Source of the DNA: Salinirussus sp.
Lineage (GTDB): Archaea; Halobacteriota; Halobacteria; Halobacteriales; Haloarculaceae
Length of the DNA stretch: 6,037 nucleotides
Direction: 5' to 3'
NCBI GenBank assembly: GCA_028275005.1
Contig: JAQCNN010000244.1
Coordinates: forward strand, 1 to 6,037
Shown: one piece after another, positions 1-5,543 of the stretch
How positions within the stretch are numbered: the stretch's first letter is position 1
Layout of the letters: every line of letters starts with the position of its first letter
Translations under genes and position numbers: made by a program
The notes under the pieces: generated by a model
What the model was told of the DNA's origin: nothing
Seen by the model: the letters and a program-made list of their open reading frames with translations, nothing else
Database searches by the model: none

Positions 1-72
1 AGCCCGGCCAAGGCGCCTGCTTCGAGAGCAGGTCTCCGAGAGGACTCGAGAGTTCAAATCTCTCCCTCGGCG
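1..72 (+). tRNA. tRNA-Ser (anticodon CGA), 5' end outside the window
   Basis: The window starts inside the D arm (agcccggcca loop). The anticodon stem is 16-20 paired with 28-32, and its 7-base loop carries anticodon CGA at 23-25, reading the serine codon UCG. A long variable arm follows, typical of class II tRNAs such as Ser and Leu, with a 3-bp stem (35-37 with 42-44). The T arm pairs 48-52 with 60-64 around the loop TTCAAAT (53-59). The 3' acceptor strand CCTCGGC is 65-71 and the discriminator base is G72. CCA is not encoded. The acceptor and D-stem 5' halves and the promoter lie upstream of the window. The last 21 bases are duplicated downstream at 150-170, which suggests the gene served as an integration target. 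Confidence 0.94.
52..72 (+). repeat. Direct repeat copy 1: 3' end of tRNA-Ser, putative att core
   Basis: These 21 bases cover the last base of the T stem, the T loop, the 3' T stem, the acceptor strand and the discriminator base. They match 150-170 exactly and the identity stops at both edges (51 and 73 differ from 149 and 171). Tyrosine integrases of archaeal proviruses and integrative plasmids commonly recombine at tRNA 3' ends and leave such duplications. That this is an att site is inference. Confidence 0.7.
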
Positions 73-149
73 CTCTCCGCGAGCACTCCGCGAGCGGGAG
101 CGCTGTCGTGAGTTTGAACCAGGGAGTGGAGCGGAGCGGAACGACCGTG
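73..149. other. Short spacer between the two tRNA-end repeats
   Basis: This 77-base non-coding segment separates the direct repeats. It holds two copies of CTCCGCGAGC (75-84 and 86-95, period 11) and a run of GCGGA repeats around 131-140. TTTGAACCA at 113-121 is the exact reverse complement of TGGTTCAAA at 148-156, giving a 9-bp inverted repeat that runs into repeat copy 2. No ORF is credible. The segment is far too short to be an integrated element; it could be the scar left after deletion or excision, or a small insertion. Confidence 0.6.
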
Positions 150-170
150 GTTCAAATCTCTCCCTCGGCG
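150..170 (+). repeat. Direct repeat copy 2: detached tRNA-Ser 3' end, putative att scar
   Basis: This is an exact 21-base copy of the tRNA-Ser 3' end at 52-72. It is not preceded by the rest of a tRNA: the five bases that should form the 5' T stem are CGTGG rather than GAGAG, so this copy cannot fold a T arm and is not a second tRNA gene. The simplest reading is a displaced attachment site, in which an element bringing its own tRNA 3' end integrated here and the interior was later lost or rearranged. No integrase gene is visible between the copies or elsewhere in the window. Confidence 0.72.
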
Positions 171-248
171 TTACACTCCTCTACACTTAATTATCCGAGA
201 CTGTCCGCCCGGGGAGGTGCCGGCCGTAATCACCGAGTGGCCGTCGTA

Positions 249-264
249 GCGTGACCGGTCACGC
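249..264. repeat. 16-bp perfect palindrome overlapping a stop codon
   Basis: GCGTGACCGGTCACGC reads the same on both strands. Its distal half contains the TGA stop (261-259) of the minus-strand exported-protein gene, so it sits exactly at that gene's 3' end. It could bind a dimeric protein, or form a tight hairpin in the transcript that protects or ends the mRNA. It could also be chance, as half of it is coding sequence. Archaeal termination usually depends on T-rich tracts, and none follows on the minus strand. Confidence 0.5.
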
Positions 265-1055
265 AGTCACGGGCTTCACATCGGACGTCGAGCCATCTGC
301 ACTTGTTACCGTGAAGTTCACGTCGAAGGCCTCTCCATCACCCGACTTAATTTTGAACGAATCTACATCCGAGACGACGGACCCGTCCAGCGTCCGTGTC
401 ATCCCTTTAGTCGAATTTGAAATACTGATACTGACCTCGGCAAGGTCGCCGTCGGGGTCGGTGACGTCCCACACAACGGTGACCTCCGCATGTGGGTCGG
501 GCCGACCGGCTTCCGAGACGCTGAATCGATTCATCACTGGGGCGCTGCCGCTCTTCTGGGTGCTGAAGGACGTGGTAGCGCCGGTGGTAGTGCCATCGGC
601 GGATGTGTTACCGACCGCACGGTATTCATACTCGACACTTTCTTTCAGACCACTTAGGTCAGCAGTAAACATACCTGTGCTACTGAGCGACTGTGCTATT
701 GTAGTGTTCCAAGTGCTTGCGCCGGTCGCTCGCCACTCGAAGTAGCAGTCCACAGAGGATGCTCCTCCCAGTTCGTCCCAACTCCCACTAATTGTCGCAG
801 ACGTTGTCTCTACCGAGGACGGTGACGCAGTGCTGACAGTCAGAGTCTTGATTTCAGTTGTACTTCGGCCATACGATGTTTGTCCGTAGCCTCCCTCGCC
901 ATACCCGTTGCTGGCCGCTTGAACAGCACCGTTTGGGCCGTGGTCCCTGCGGTCAATACCGCGGACGCGGCAACCAGTTTCAAGTATCCTCTCCGGTCGA
1001 CCCGGTTCTCATCCTCGAGAATGTCCCGCCCTTGGTCGTCGCCTTCTCCATTCAT
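259..1055 (-). pseudogene. Tat-exported fibronectin-III-like surface protein, frameshifted
   Basis: The 5' part, from ATG at 1055, encodes an acidic N-terminus and a twin-arginine signal, DRRGYLKLVAASAVL (residues 20-34). That frame then runs out at 840. A second frame, open from 1008 down to the TGA at 261-259, carries the natural continuation: NGAVQAASNGYGEGGYG, the Gly/Tyr linker haloarchaea often place after a Tat signal. Next come a fibronectin-III-like domain (TLTVSTASPSSVETTSATIS to LKESVEYEYRAVG) and a second Ig-like beta domain (PVMNRFSVSEAG to the end). Joining the frames requires one extra base near 930-940, where the minus strand reads CCCAAAC; an extra A gives TTAQNGAVQAAS. The repaired protein would be about 265 residues, exported folded and surface-exposed. 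An ATG at 1091 would put residues ahead of a normal signal, so 1055 is preferred. The cause may be a genuine mutation, a sequencing slip or recoding. The function and any ligand are unknown. Confidence 0.8.
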
Positions 1056-1443
1056 ATTATGTACATGATTAACATACTGGGGGTGCCGCACATAGCTACC
1101 CGGTTCAAAACATCACAAACAATACTTGCCGGTATCTCTCCCCGGGAGATCGTTACGTTGACTTTCTCGCTGCACTGGTGTACCAGCCTCCCCCTGTGGT
1201 CGGCTCACTCGCCTGGTTATTGGTTTCCAAATTTCAGGCTCCTCGCTGCCGTGGCATCCCGTCGACGTGGTCATACCAAAACCGTCTCCACTACTGTCGC
1301 CAACAGAATCCGAGCGGCGGTGCCCTCGGTGGCTGTCGCCAGCTTACCGCCGGATAGCTCCTGAGTCGCCCGATACACCGTCACTCAAGCCCCCTGCTAC
1401 CAGTATAGCACAGATTGATAGGTATCGGGTCAAATAGCTGGAT
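1056..1443. other. Intergenic stretch with no recognised gene
   Basis: This stretch separates the divergently oriented Tat-protein gene and lipoprotein gene, so both promoters should lie in it. Frames open across it on the plus strand give peptides with no family resemblance and an unconvincing composition. On the right, AGTATAGCA (1402-1410) and TTGATAGG (1414-1421) are weak TATA-like candidates for the lipoprotein gene; the second lies about 27 bases before its ATG, suiting a leaderless transcript. On the left, the minus strand reads GTATGTTAATC (1077-1067), AT-rich but rather close to the ATG at 1055. I see no insertion-sequence ends or RNA gene. Confidence 0.45.
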
Positions 1444-1758
1444 ATGACAGCCCGTCGCCTCTGCGTGTTGGTGACCGTTGTGATCGTCCTCACGGCCGGC
1501 TGTACGGGTTCAGACCCGGCGGTTTCACCCACACAGTCTGACGCGACCGAGGCTCCCGCATCCACGGACTCACCACCGACTCCGACCCCCACACCGACCG
1601 AAACTGAGACACAGACCCCGACGTCAACAGAAACTGAGACACCGACGCCGACTCCGACCGAAACTGAGACACCGACGCCGACCCCGACCGAAACCGAGAC
1701 ACCGACGCCGACTCCGACCCCGACACAGACTGAGACCGACGATGGCGGGTACTACTAG
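1444..1758 (+). CDS. Small Thr/Pro/Glu-repeat lipoprotein
   Basis: This encodes a 104-residue protein. Residues 1-19 are a short basic N-terminus (TARR) and a hydrophobic core (VLVTVVIVL), ending in the lipobox LTAGC with Cys20, the expected lipidation site after signal cleavage. Residues 21-45 are a Ser/Thr/Ala/Pro/Asp-rich spacer. From residue 52 there are four decapeptide units of the TETETPTPTP type, encoded by 30-base DNA repeats (1597-1716), then TPTQTETDDGGYY and the stop. The mature protein is thus an anchored, acidic, Pro/Thr-rich stalk with no folded domain, and probably O-glycosylated on Thr. In haloarchaeal lipoproteins such a stalk usually links the anchor to a C-terminal domain, so this may be a truncated derivative; the frame past the stop shows no obvious lost domain. 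The ATG at 1444 is chosen because it places the signal sequence correctly. The repeats could expand or contract by slippage. Confidence 0.8.
   Translation: MTARRLCVLVTVVIVLTAGCTGSDPAVSPTQSDATEAPASTDSPPTPTPTPTETETQTPTSTETETPTPTPTETETPTPTPTETETPTPTPTPTQTETDDGGYY
1597..1716 (+). repeat. Four tandem 30-bp units encoding TETETPTPTP-like decapeptides
   Basis: The units begin at 1597, 1627, 1657 and 1687, each in frame and each close to ACC GAA ACT GAG ACA CCG ACG. The first is the most diverged (its protein version is TETETQTPTS); units 2-4 differ by only a few bases. Shorter partial copies flank the array. Because the unit length is a multiple of three, copy-number changes would lengthen or shorten the lipoprotein stalk without breaking the frame. 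Confidence 0.9.
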
Positions 1759-2079
1759 TGCGGCGTCTCCCGCACCGACAGACAAAGCACGTCGTCGACC
1801 GGTGACTGGTCGGCGCTTGCGCGGTGAGGGTGAGACAGTGTCTCACCTGAGAATACCGACAGGGGACTACCAGCTACGCGGTCCGTGGTCGCTTCCGGGT
1901 TTGGTACTATAGCTGGGGGTATGTCACTGAGTGATACACTCGGGTCGAACGCCGGTGCACCCGGCCATGGACCCGGGAGACGCCCCTCGACCGGCGGTAG
2001 AAGGGTGCGACCGGTCGGCGACAGCGTTATTTCGTGTGACATGTTATCGCCAACCGCACAGTGTGTGCGTGTAATACCC
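1759..2079. other. Intergenic region upstream of the PfpI-family gene
   Basis: This is non-coding as far as I can tell. Open frames on both strands cross it but give low-complexity, unrelated peptides. It contains the 19-bp palindrome at 1829-1847, a TATA-like GGTACTATAGC at 1903-1913, and an AT-rich ATGTTATCG at 2041-2049 that lies about 35 bases ahead of the PfpI-family ATG and could serve as its TATA element with a leader of only a few bases. The reading frame of the PfpI-family gene stays open back to 1885, but that extension does not look like protein of this family. Confidence 0.45.
1829..1847. promoter_or_regulatory. 19-bp palindrome, possible operator
   Basis: GGTGAGACA (1829-1837) and TGTCTCACC (1839-1847) are exact reverse complements around a single central base. 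A one-base spacer is too short for an RNA loop, so a dyad DNA site for a dimeric regulator is more likely than a terminator hairpin. It lies 71 bases after the lipoprotein stop and about 230 bases before the PfpI-family start. It is upstream of the TATA-like GGTACTATAGC at 1903. The regulator is unknown. Confidence 0.4.
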
Positions 2080-2667
2080 ATGGCACGACTTCTGATGATC
2101 GTCGGCGACTTCGGGGAGGATTACGAGCTAATGGTTCCGTTCCAGGCGCTACAGATGGTCGGCCACGAGGTGGACGCCGTCTGCCCGGAGAAGGAGGCGG
2201 GCGAGACGGTAAAGACGGCTATTCACGACTTCCGCGGGGACCAAACATACCTGGAGGAGCGAGGGCACAACTTCGAGCTGACGGCGACGATGCGCGAGGT
2301 CGACCCCACAGAGTACGACGGCCTGGTCGTCCCGGGTGGCCGGGCGCCGGAGTACCTGCGGACCTACGAGACGGTGCTGGAGGCGGTCCGACACTTCTTC
2401 GAGGCCGAGAAACCGGTTGCGGCGCTGTGTCACGGCCCGCAGATCCTCGCGGCGGCCGACGTCTTAGAGGGCTACGAGATGACCGCCTACCCGGCGGTGC
2501 GTGCGGAGGTCGAGGCGGCAGGCTGTTCGTGGGTCGACGGGGTCACCCGTGACCGAAATCTCGTCACGGGCCAGGCCTGGCCGGACCACGACGAGTGGCT
2601 GGCGGCGTTTCTGGACCTGCTCGGGACCGAGGTCCGACACGGCGGGGTCGCGGCGGCCGGCGACTGA
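2080..2667 (+). CDS. DJ-1/PfpI family protein (class I glutamine amidotransferase-like)
   Basis: This encodes a 195-residue soluble cytoplasmic protein of the DJ-1/PfpI superfamily, close in layout to the Pyrococcus PfpI/PH1704 protease. [13 protein letters not shown] (12-24) matches the family's EDVELIYPYHRL segment, with Glu13 as the conserved acid next to the nucleophile. [12 protein letters not shown] (83-94) and the nucleophile elbow [10 protein letters not shown] (114-123) follow, with Cys117 and His118 as the catalytic pair. [19 protein letters not shown] (135-153) also fits the family. Members act as peptidases, chaperones or glyoxalase III/deglycase enzymes; the exact reaction cannot be read from sequence. 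The ATG at 2080 is preferred over in-frame starts back to 1885 because family homology begins at once with [11 protein letters not shown] and the length matches relatives. The gene is alone on its strand and converges on adkA with 10 bases between stop codons. Confidence 0.93.
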   Translation: MARLLMIVGDFGEDYELMVPFQALQMVGHEVDAVCPEKEAGETVKTAIHDFRGDQTYLEERGHNFELTATMREVDPTEYDGLVVPGGRAPEYLRTYETVLEAVRHFFEAEKPVAALCHGPQILAAADVLEGYEMTAYPAVRAEVEAAGCSWVDGVTRDRNLVTGQAWPDHDEWLAAFLDLLGTEVRHGGVAAAGD

Positions 2668-2677
2668 GTAGTGCCGG

Positions 2678-3262
2678 TCACTCCGGGGGGTCGGCCTCGG
2701 AGACGATGGCAACCAGGTCGGTCGCGGCCTCCGCGGGGGCGCCCGTGTTCTCGACGAGCCGGACCGGCGCGCCCGTCGCGACGGAGTGATTCATCGCGGC
2801 CGCGCGGTTGAGGTCCTGGTGGAAGTCGATGGCTCGGGGGCCCTGCTCGCGGTACTCCCGGTGGTCGACCGACTCGCGACGGCCGGCGACGGTCCCCGGG
2901 TCGGCCTCGACGAGGACGAACCGCGCGGGGTCGATGTCCGCAAGCGCAGCGTCGGGCAACCCGGTGAGAAAGCCGTGAGCGGTCGCGACGGCGAGGTGCG
3001 TGTCCAAGATGACCGACTGGCTCCGGGCGGTCGCGGCGACAAACTCCGCGGCGCGGCGCTGGAGCAGCCTGATCTCCCGGCGAGGCAGGGTCGCCAGGTC
3101 GTCACGGTTGGCGACGAGTTCCCGGTCACGGGCGACCGCCCGTTCGAGCATCACGTCGCCGAAATTCAGCAGTGTGTAGCCCTCGTCGAGTTGGCTCCGG
3201 GCAGCCTGGCAGACCCGCGAGGCGCCGACGCCGGGGACGCCGCTCACGACGGTCACATCCAT
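2678..3262 (-). CDS. adkA: Archaeal-type adenylate kinase (AdkA)
   Basis: This encodes a 194-residue protein, the usual length for the archaeal AdkA family. The enzyme catalyses reversible phosphoryl transfer between ATP and AMP to give two ADP in the cytoplasm. The nucleotide-binding loop is SGVPGVGAS (7-15). It lacks the usual Walker-A lysine, as do methanogen AdkA proteins (GVPGVGGTT), so this is not a defect. LLNFGDVMLERA (31-42), SVILDTHLAVATAHGFLTGL (83-102, with DTH at 87-89), the arginine pair R128-R129 and the highly conserved HQDLNRAAAM (148-157) all align with methanogen AdkA. The start is the ATG at 3262, which shares one base with the upstream stop codon (TGATG); longer in-frame starts would add a non-homologous arginine-rich tail. 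It is probably translated by coupling to the preceding small gene. Confidence 0.95.
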   Translation of the reverse strand: MDVTVVSGVPGVGASRVCQAARSQLDEGYTLLNFGDVMLERAVARDRELVANRDDLATLPRREIRLLQRRAAEFVAATARSQSVILDTHLAVATAHGFLTGLPDAALADIDPARFVLVEADPGTVAGRRESVDHREYREQGPRAIDFHQDLNRAAAMNHSVATGAPVRLVENTGAPAEAATDLVAIVSEADPPE

Positions 3263-3552
3263 CACAGCGACACCTCGTCGTCGTAGCCCGGGGTCGTGCC
3301 ACGGTCGTCGTACCCCTTTCGGCCGATATACTGCTCCCCAAGCGACATCAGCAGCGCGCCGAACAGTTGGTCGGCCGACGCGAACTCCCGGCTCCCGCAC
3401 CGTCCGAGGGCGTCCCCGATGCTCTCCGGGGAGCCCGCCGGTGACGCCAGCAGGACCTCCCCGAGTTCGTCCTCCACAGTGGCACACGCGACGGGGAAGT
3501 CCAGTTCGCGGCTGAACAGGTCCCGTGCCTCCGAGAGCCGTATCTTGCTCAT
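3262..3552 (-). CDS. Small haloarchaeal protein, DUF5789-like
   Basis: This encodes a 96-residue acidic protein, cytoplasmic with no signal or membrane segment. It resembles the haloarchaeal DUF5789 family: an N-terminal helix plus strand (IRLSEARDLFSRELDFPVAC), a short beta section (GEVLLASPAGSPESIGDALG), a helix with a conserved-looking FASADQLFGALLMSL (57-71), and a C-terminal YDDRGTTPGYDDE tail. The family assignment is from memory of its pattern and its function is unknown. The start is the ATG at 3552, the first codon after a TATA-like box about 29 bases upstream. Its TGA overlaps the adkA ATG by one base, so the two form an operon. The neighbour suggests, but does not show, a link to nucleotide metabolism. 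Confidence 0.75.
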   Translation of the reverse strand: MSKIRLSEARDLFSRELDFPVACATVEDELGEVLLASPAGSPESIGDALGRCGSREFASADQLFGALLMSLGEQYIGRKGYDDRGTTPGYDDEVSL

Positions 3553-3575
3553 ACCACCTGGGCTATCGGTTCCTG

Positions 3576-3588
3576 AAAAATAAACTAT
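3576..3588 (-). promoter_or_regulatory. TATA-like box for the DUF5789-like/adkA operon
   Basis: On the minus strand the sequence reads TAGTTTATTTTT, an AT-rich island in GC-rich surroundings. The TTTATT core (3584-3579) lies about 29 bases before the ATG at 3552, so transcription should begin at or within a few bases of the start codon, as is common for leaderless haloarchaeal messages. The island lies in the 73-base gap after the DUF2070 stop codon, and T-rich DNA here could also help end the upstream transcript. Confidence 0.65.
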
Positions 3589-3625
3589 GAGGGTTTCGGC
3601 GGCCGGGACGACACGCCAACGACCC

Positions 3626-5494
3626 TCAGGCCAGGTTGACCAGCAGGAAGACCAGGACGCTGACGGAGACGATTGCGAGGACGAACACGGCGGCCATCGA
3701 GAACCCCATCGAGACCATGGCGTTTGCGTGGCTGGCCAGCGTCTCGGTGCGGTCGTTGCCGAAGACGGTCACCTCGGCGCGCTCGCTGGCCATCCCCGCC
3801 TCGACGGGTTCGAGGTCGGCGACAGCCCGGTCGACAAGGTCCTGGACCACCGCGACCAGGTCCTCGTCGGGGATGGCCTGGCCGACCTGGTTCTCGGCAT
3901 CGACGGTGTTGACGACGTGGGTGTCGCTGGTCATCACTTCGAGACAGTCGACGGCGTCGACCTGTGCGACGATGTGGTCCCGGAGGCCGGGCTCCATGTT
4001 GTTGCCGTCGACGAGCGCGTAGCCGGTCCGGTGGCCGCCGGCGTCGACGACGGCGACCCGGACCCCGAGCGGGCCGACCCCGTCCTCGGGCCCCCAGTCG
4101 GTCTTCTCCCAGGCGGTCCCGAGTGCCAGCGGATGCTGTTCCATGTTGGCGAGTCGCTCGGCCAACTGGCCTGTCCCGTGGATCAGGTCGAACGACCGCC
4201 GGCTGCCGGGGACGATGTGACCGAGGTCCTCGCCCTCCAGGCCGTCGTTACAGTTGTGGGCGTCGACCAGGAGCACGTCGTCCAGCCCGTCCGAGCGCCC
4301 CTCCGCGACCGCCGAGAGCCCGACCGCGTACTCCACATCGTCCGCGAATGTCGGCGAGAAGGTGTTCACGGCCAGCGCGCTGTCACCGAAGGCGTGGCCG
4401 GTCAGGGTCGCGTCGCCCTCCTCGACGCGGGCCCCCTCCGTTGCGGTGTCGCCGTACTCGATACGCTCGTAGGCCCGGGTGGCGGTCTCGCAGATAGTCT
4501 CGACCTCGCCACTAGTGACGAGATTGAAGTCGTGACCGGCCGTCGCGTGTGCCGGGAACGCCAGCCCCTCGGTCTCCTCGGCGACCCGGATCGGGAGGTT
4601 GCCGCCGCCGATGTCACCCATCGGCCCAGGGTGGATCATCGGCAGGACAAAGGCGGCCTTCTCGGCCCCGTTCGGGCGGCGAAAGGAGAGGACGGTAACC
4701 GGGACCAGCGCCTCCTCGCCGATCTCCTCGAAGAACTCCTCGAGGTCGCTCGACCCCTCGCCGAGGTGCCCGATAAAGCCCTGGATGAAATCCAGCACCG
4801 AGACCCCGAGGCTGCGCTGCCAGGGCTCGTCGATCACCCGCAGAAAGAAGTAGACCGCGCCGATGTGGATGTTACAGATGAGCGCGAGCAGCAGGAAATC
4901 GAAGGGGTAGACGCTGTACTGTAGCGCCTCGGGGGCAACCTCCGGGCGGGCAAAGAGCAGTTGGAGAAACGGGCCATCGACCTGCAGCGAGTAGAGCGCG
5001 CCGCTGTAGATGAAGAGGATGACCGCGGCGGCGACGGTCTGGACGCTCGCGGTGACCACACTCTGGGGGGTTGGTAGCCGGGAGACGGCCATCAGGATGA
5101 GCAGCCGGAAGGCAAAGACGGCAGCGAACGCGATGAGCAGGGCGTCGAAGACGAACTGCTGGGCGAAGCGGCTCACGAGCGTCACCGCGCCCGCGACCAG
5201 CAGGACACCGATGATGATAAACTCACAGACGAGCGCGAGTAGGGCGGACCGGTCCCGTGTGAGCCGGCCGCCGAACCGACGGTCGAGCGTCGTCGAGAGG
5301 AGGGTGGCGACGACGGTCGGGATCCCCAGAAAGAACAGGCCCTCCCAGGCGGCCTGCAGGAAAAACGTCGAGTCGAAGACGAGCATGCCGGTGAGCGCGG
5401 CCACCGACAGCGCAACGGCGAGACTGGCGTACCAGTCAGGGACGCGGAAGATGAGCCGCGAGAGCCCGGCGAGGTCGCCCTGAGTGGCCGTCAT
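3626..5494 (-). CDS. DUF2070 family multi-pass membrane protein
   Basis: This encodes a 622-residue protein of the archaeal DUF2070 family, function unknown. Six hydrophobic helices fall near 21-40, 43-66, 84-107, 113-136, 149-169 and 197-219, and a last one near 598-619 closes the protein. Basic residues cluster before helix 1, between helices 2 and 3 (DRRFGGRLTRDR) and 4 and 5, and after 6. By the positive-inside rule the large soluble part (about 222-595) is therefore cytoplasmic. That domain holds conserved-looking His/Asp motifs: MIHPGPMGDIGGGNLP (286-301), HATAGHDFN (316-324), LLVDAHNCNDG (408-418), LVDGNNMEPGLR (494-505) and MTSDTHVVN (521-529), which suggest a metal- or phosphate-binding active site (inference). 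The ATG at 5494 is preferred because upstream in-frame sequence is arginine/serine-rich and lies over the TATA box and the end of guaA. The gene follows guaA on the same strand with a 49-base gap. Confidence 0.88.
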   Translation of the reverse strand: MTATQGDLAGLSRLIFRVPDWYASLAVALSVAALTGMLVFDSTFFLQAAWEGLFFLGIPTVVATLLSTTLDRRFGGRLTRDRSALLALVCEFIIIGVLLVAGAVTLVSRFAQQFVFDALLIAFAAVFAFRLLILMAVSRLPTPQSVVTASVQTVAAAVILFIYSGALYSLQVDGPFLQLLFARPEVAPEALQYSVYPFDFLLLALICNIHIGAVYFFLRVIDEPWQRSLGVSVLDFIQGFIGHLGEGSSDLEEFFEEIGEEALVPVTVLSFRRPNGAEKAAFVLPMIHPGPMGDIGGGNLPIRVAEETEGLAFPAHATAGHDFNLVTSGEVETICETATRAYERIEYGDTATEGARVEEGDATLTGHAFGDSALAVNTFSPTFADDVEYAVGLSAVAEGRSDGLDDVLLVDAHNCNDGLEGEDLGHIVPGSRRSFDLIHGTGQLAERLANMEQHPLALGTAWEKTDWGPEDGVGPLGVRVAVVDAGGHRTGYALVDGNNMEPGLRDHIVAQVDAVDCLEVMTSDTHVVNTVDAENQVGQAIPDEDLVAVVQDLVDRAVADLEPVEAGMASERAEVTVFGNDRTETLASHANAMVSMGFSMAAVFVLAIVSVSVLVFLLVNLA

Positions 5495-5520
5495 CTCTTC
5501 ATCACGACTAGTCCCTCGCC

Positions 5521-5537
5521 TAAAAATATTTATGTAA
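5521..5537 (-). promoter_or_regulatory. TATA-like box for the DUF2070 gene
   Basis: The minus strand reads TTACATAAATATTTTTA, with the TATA-like core centred near 5527, about 33 bases ahead of the ATG at 5494. Initiation about 27 bases downstream would leave a leader of only a few bases, here GATGAAGAG. The box sits in the 49-base gap after the guaA stop, so the DUF2070 gene probably has its own promoter even if some transcription reads through from guaA. The T run may also act as guaA's terminator. Confidence 0.62.
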
Positions 5538-5543
5538 CGGCTG

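Noticed and set aside
150..170. A second tRNA gene
   Set aside because: The 5' T stem does not pair, and there is no anticodon or D arm upstream.
251..745. A 164-codon plus-strand open frame opposite the exported-protein gene
   Set aside because: The minus strand encodes recognisable fibronectin-III-like sequence (YEYRAVG, VTDPDGDLAEVS), while the plus-strand peptide resembles nothing.
1102..1109. GGTTCAAA as a possible third tRNA-end att copy
   Set aside because: Only eight bases match and the following acceptor sequence is absent; a match this short is expected by chance.
1597..1716. Regular 30-bp repeats considered as a CRISPR array
   Set aside because: The units are directly adjacent without unique spacers, are in frame and encode a Thr/Pro/Glu stalk in a lipoprotein.
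1490..1846. A 118-codon minus-strand open frame opposite the lipoprotein
   Set aside because: Its Ser/Arg/Val-rich repeats (SVSQFRSES) are simply the complement of the lipoprotein repeats; the plus strand has a clear signal sequence and lipobox.
1755..2081. A 108-codon minus-strand open frame between the lipoprotein and PfpI-family genes
   Set aside because: No family resemblance, it runs into the PfpI-family start, and its composition looks like random GC-rich translation.
2685..3262. Missing Walker-A lysine in adenylate kinase taken as a sign of inactivation
   Set aside because: Archaeal AdkA proteins such as methanogen GVPGVGGTT also lack this lysine, and the other conserved segments are intact.
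3587..4924. A 445-codon open frame on the plus strand opposite the DUF2070 gene
   Set aside because: It is a by-product of high GC third-position bias in the real minus-strand gene. Its translation is Arg/Gly/Asp-rich, matches no family, and the opposite strand has clear membrane helices and conserved motifs.
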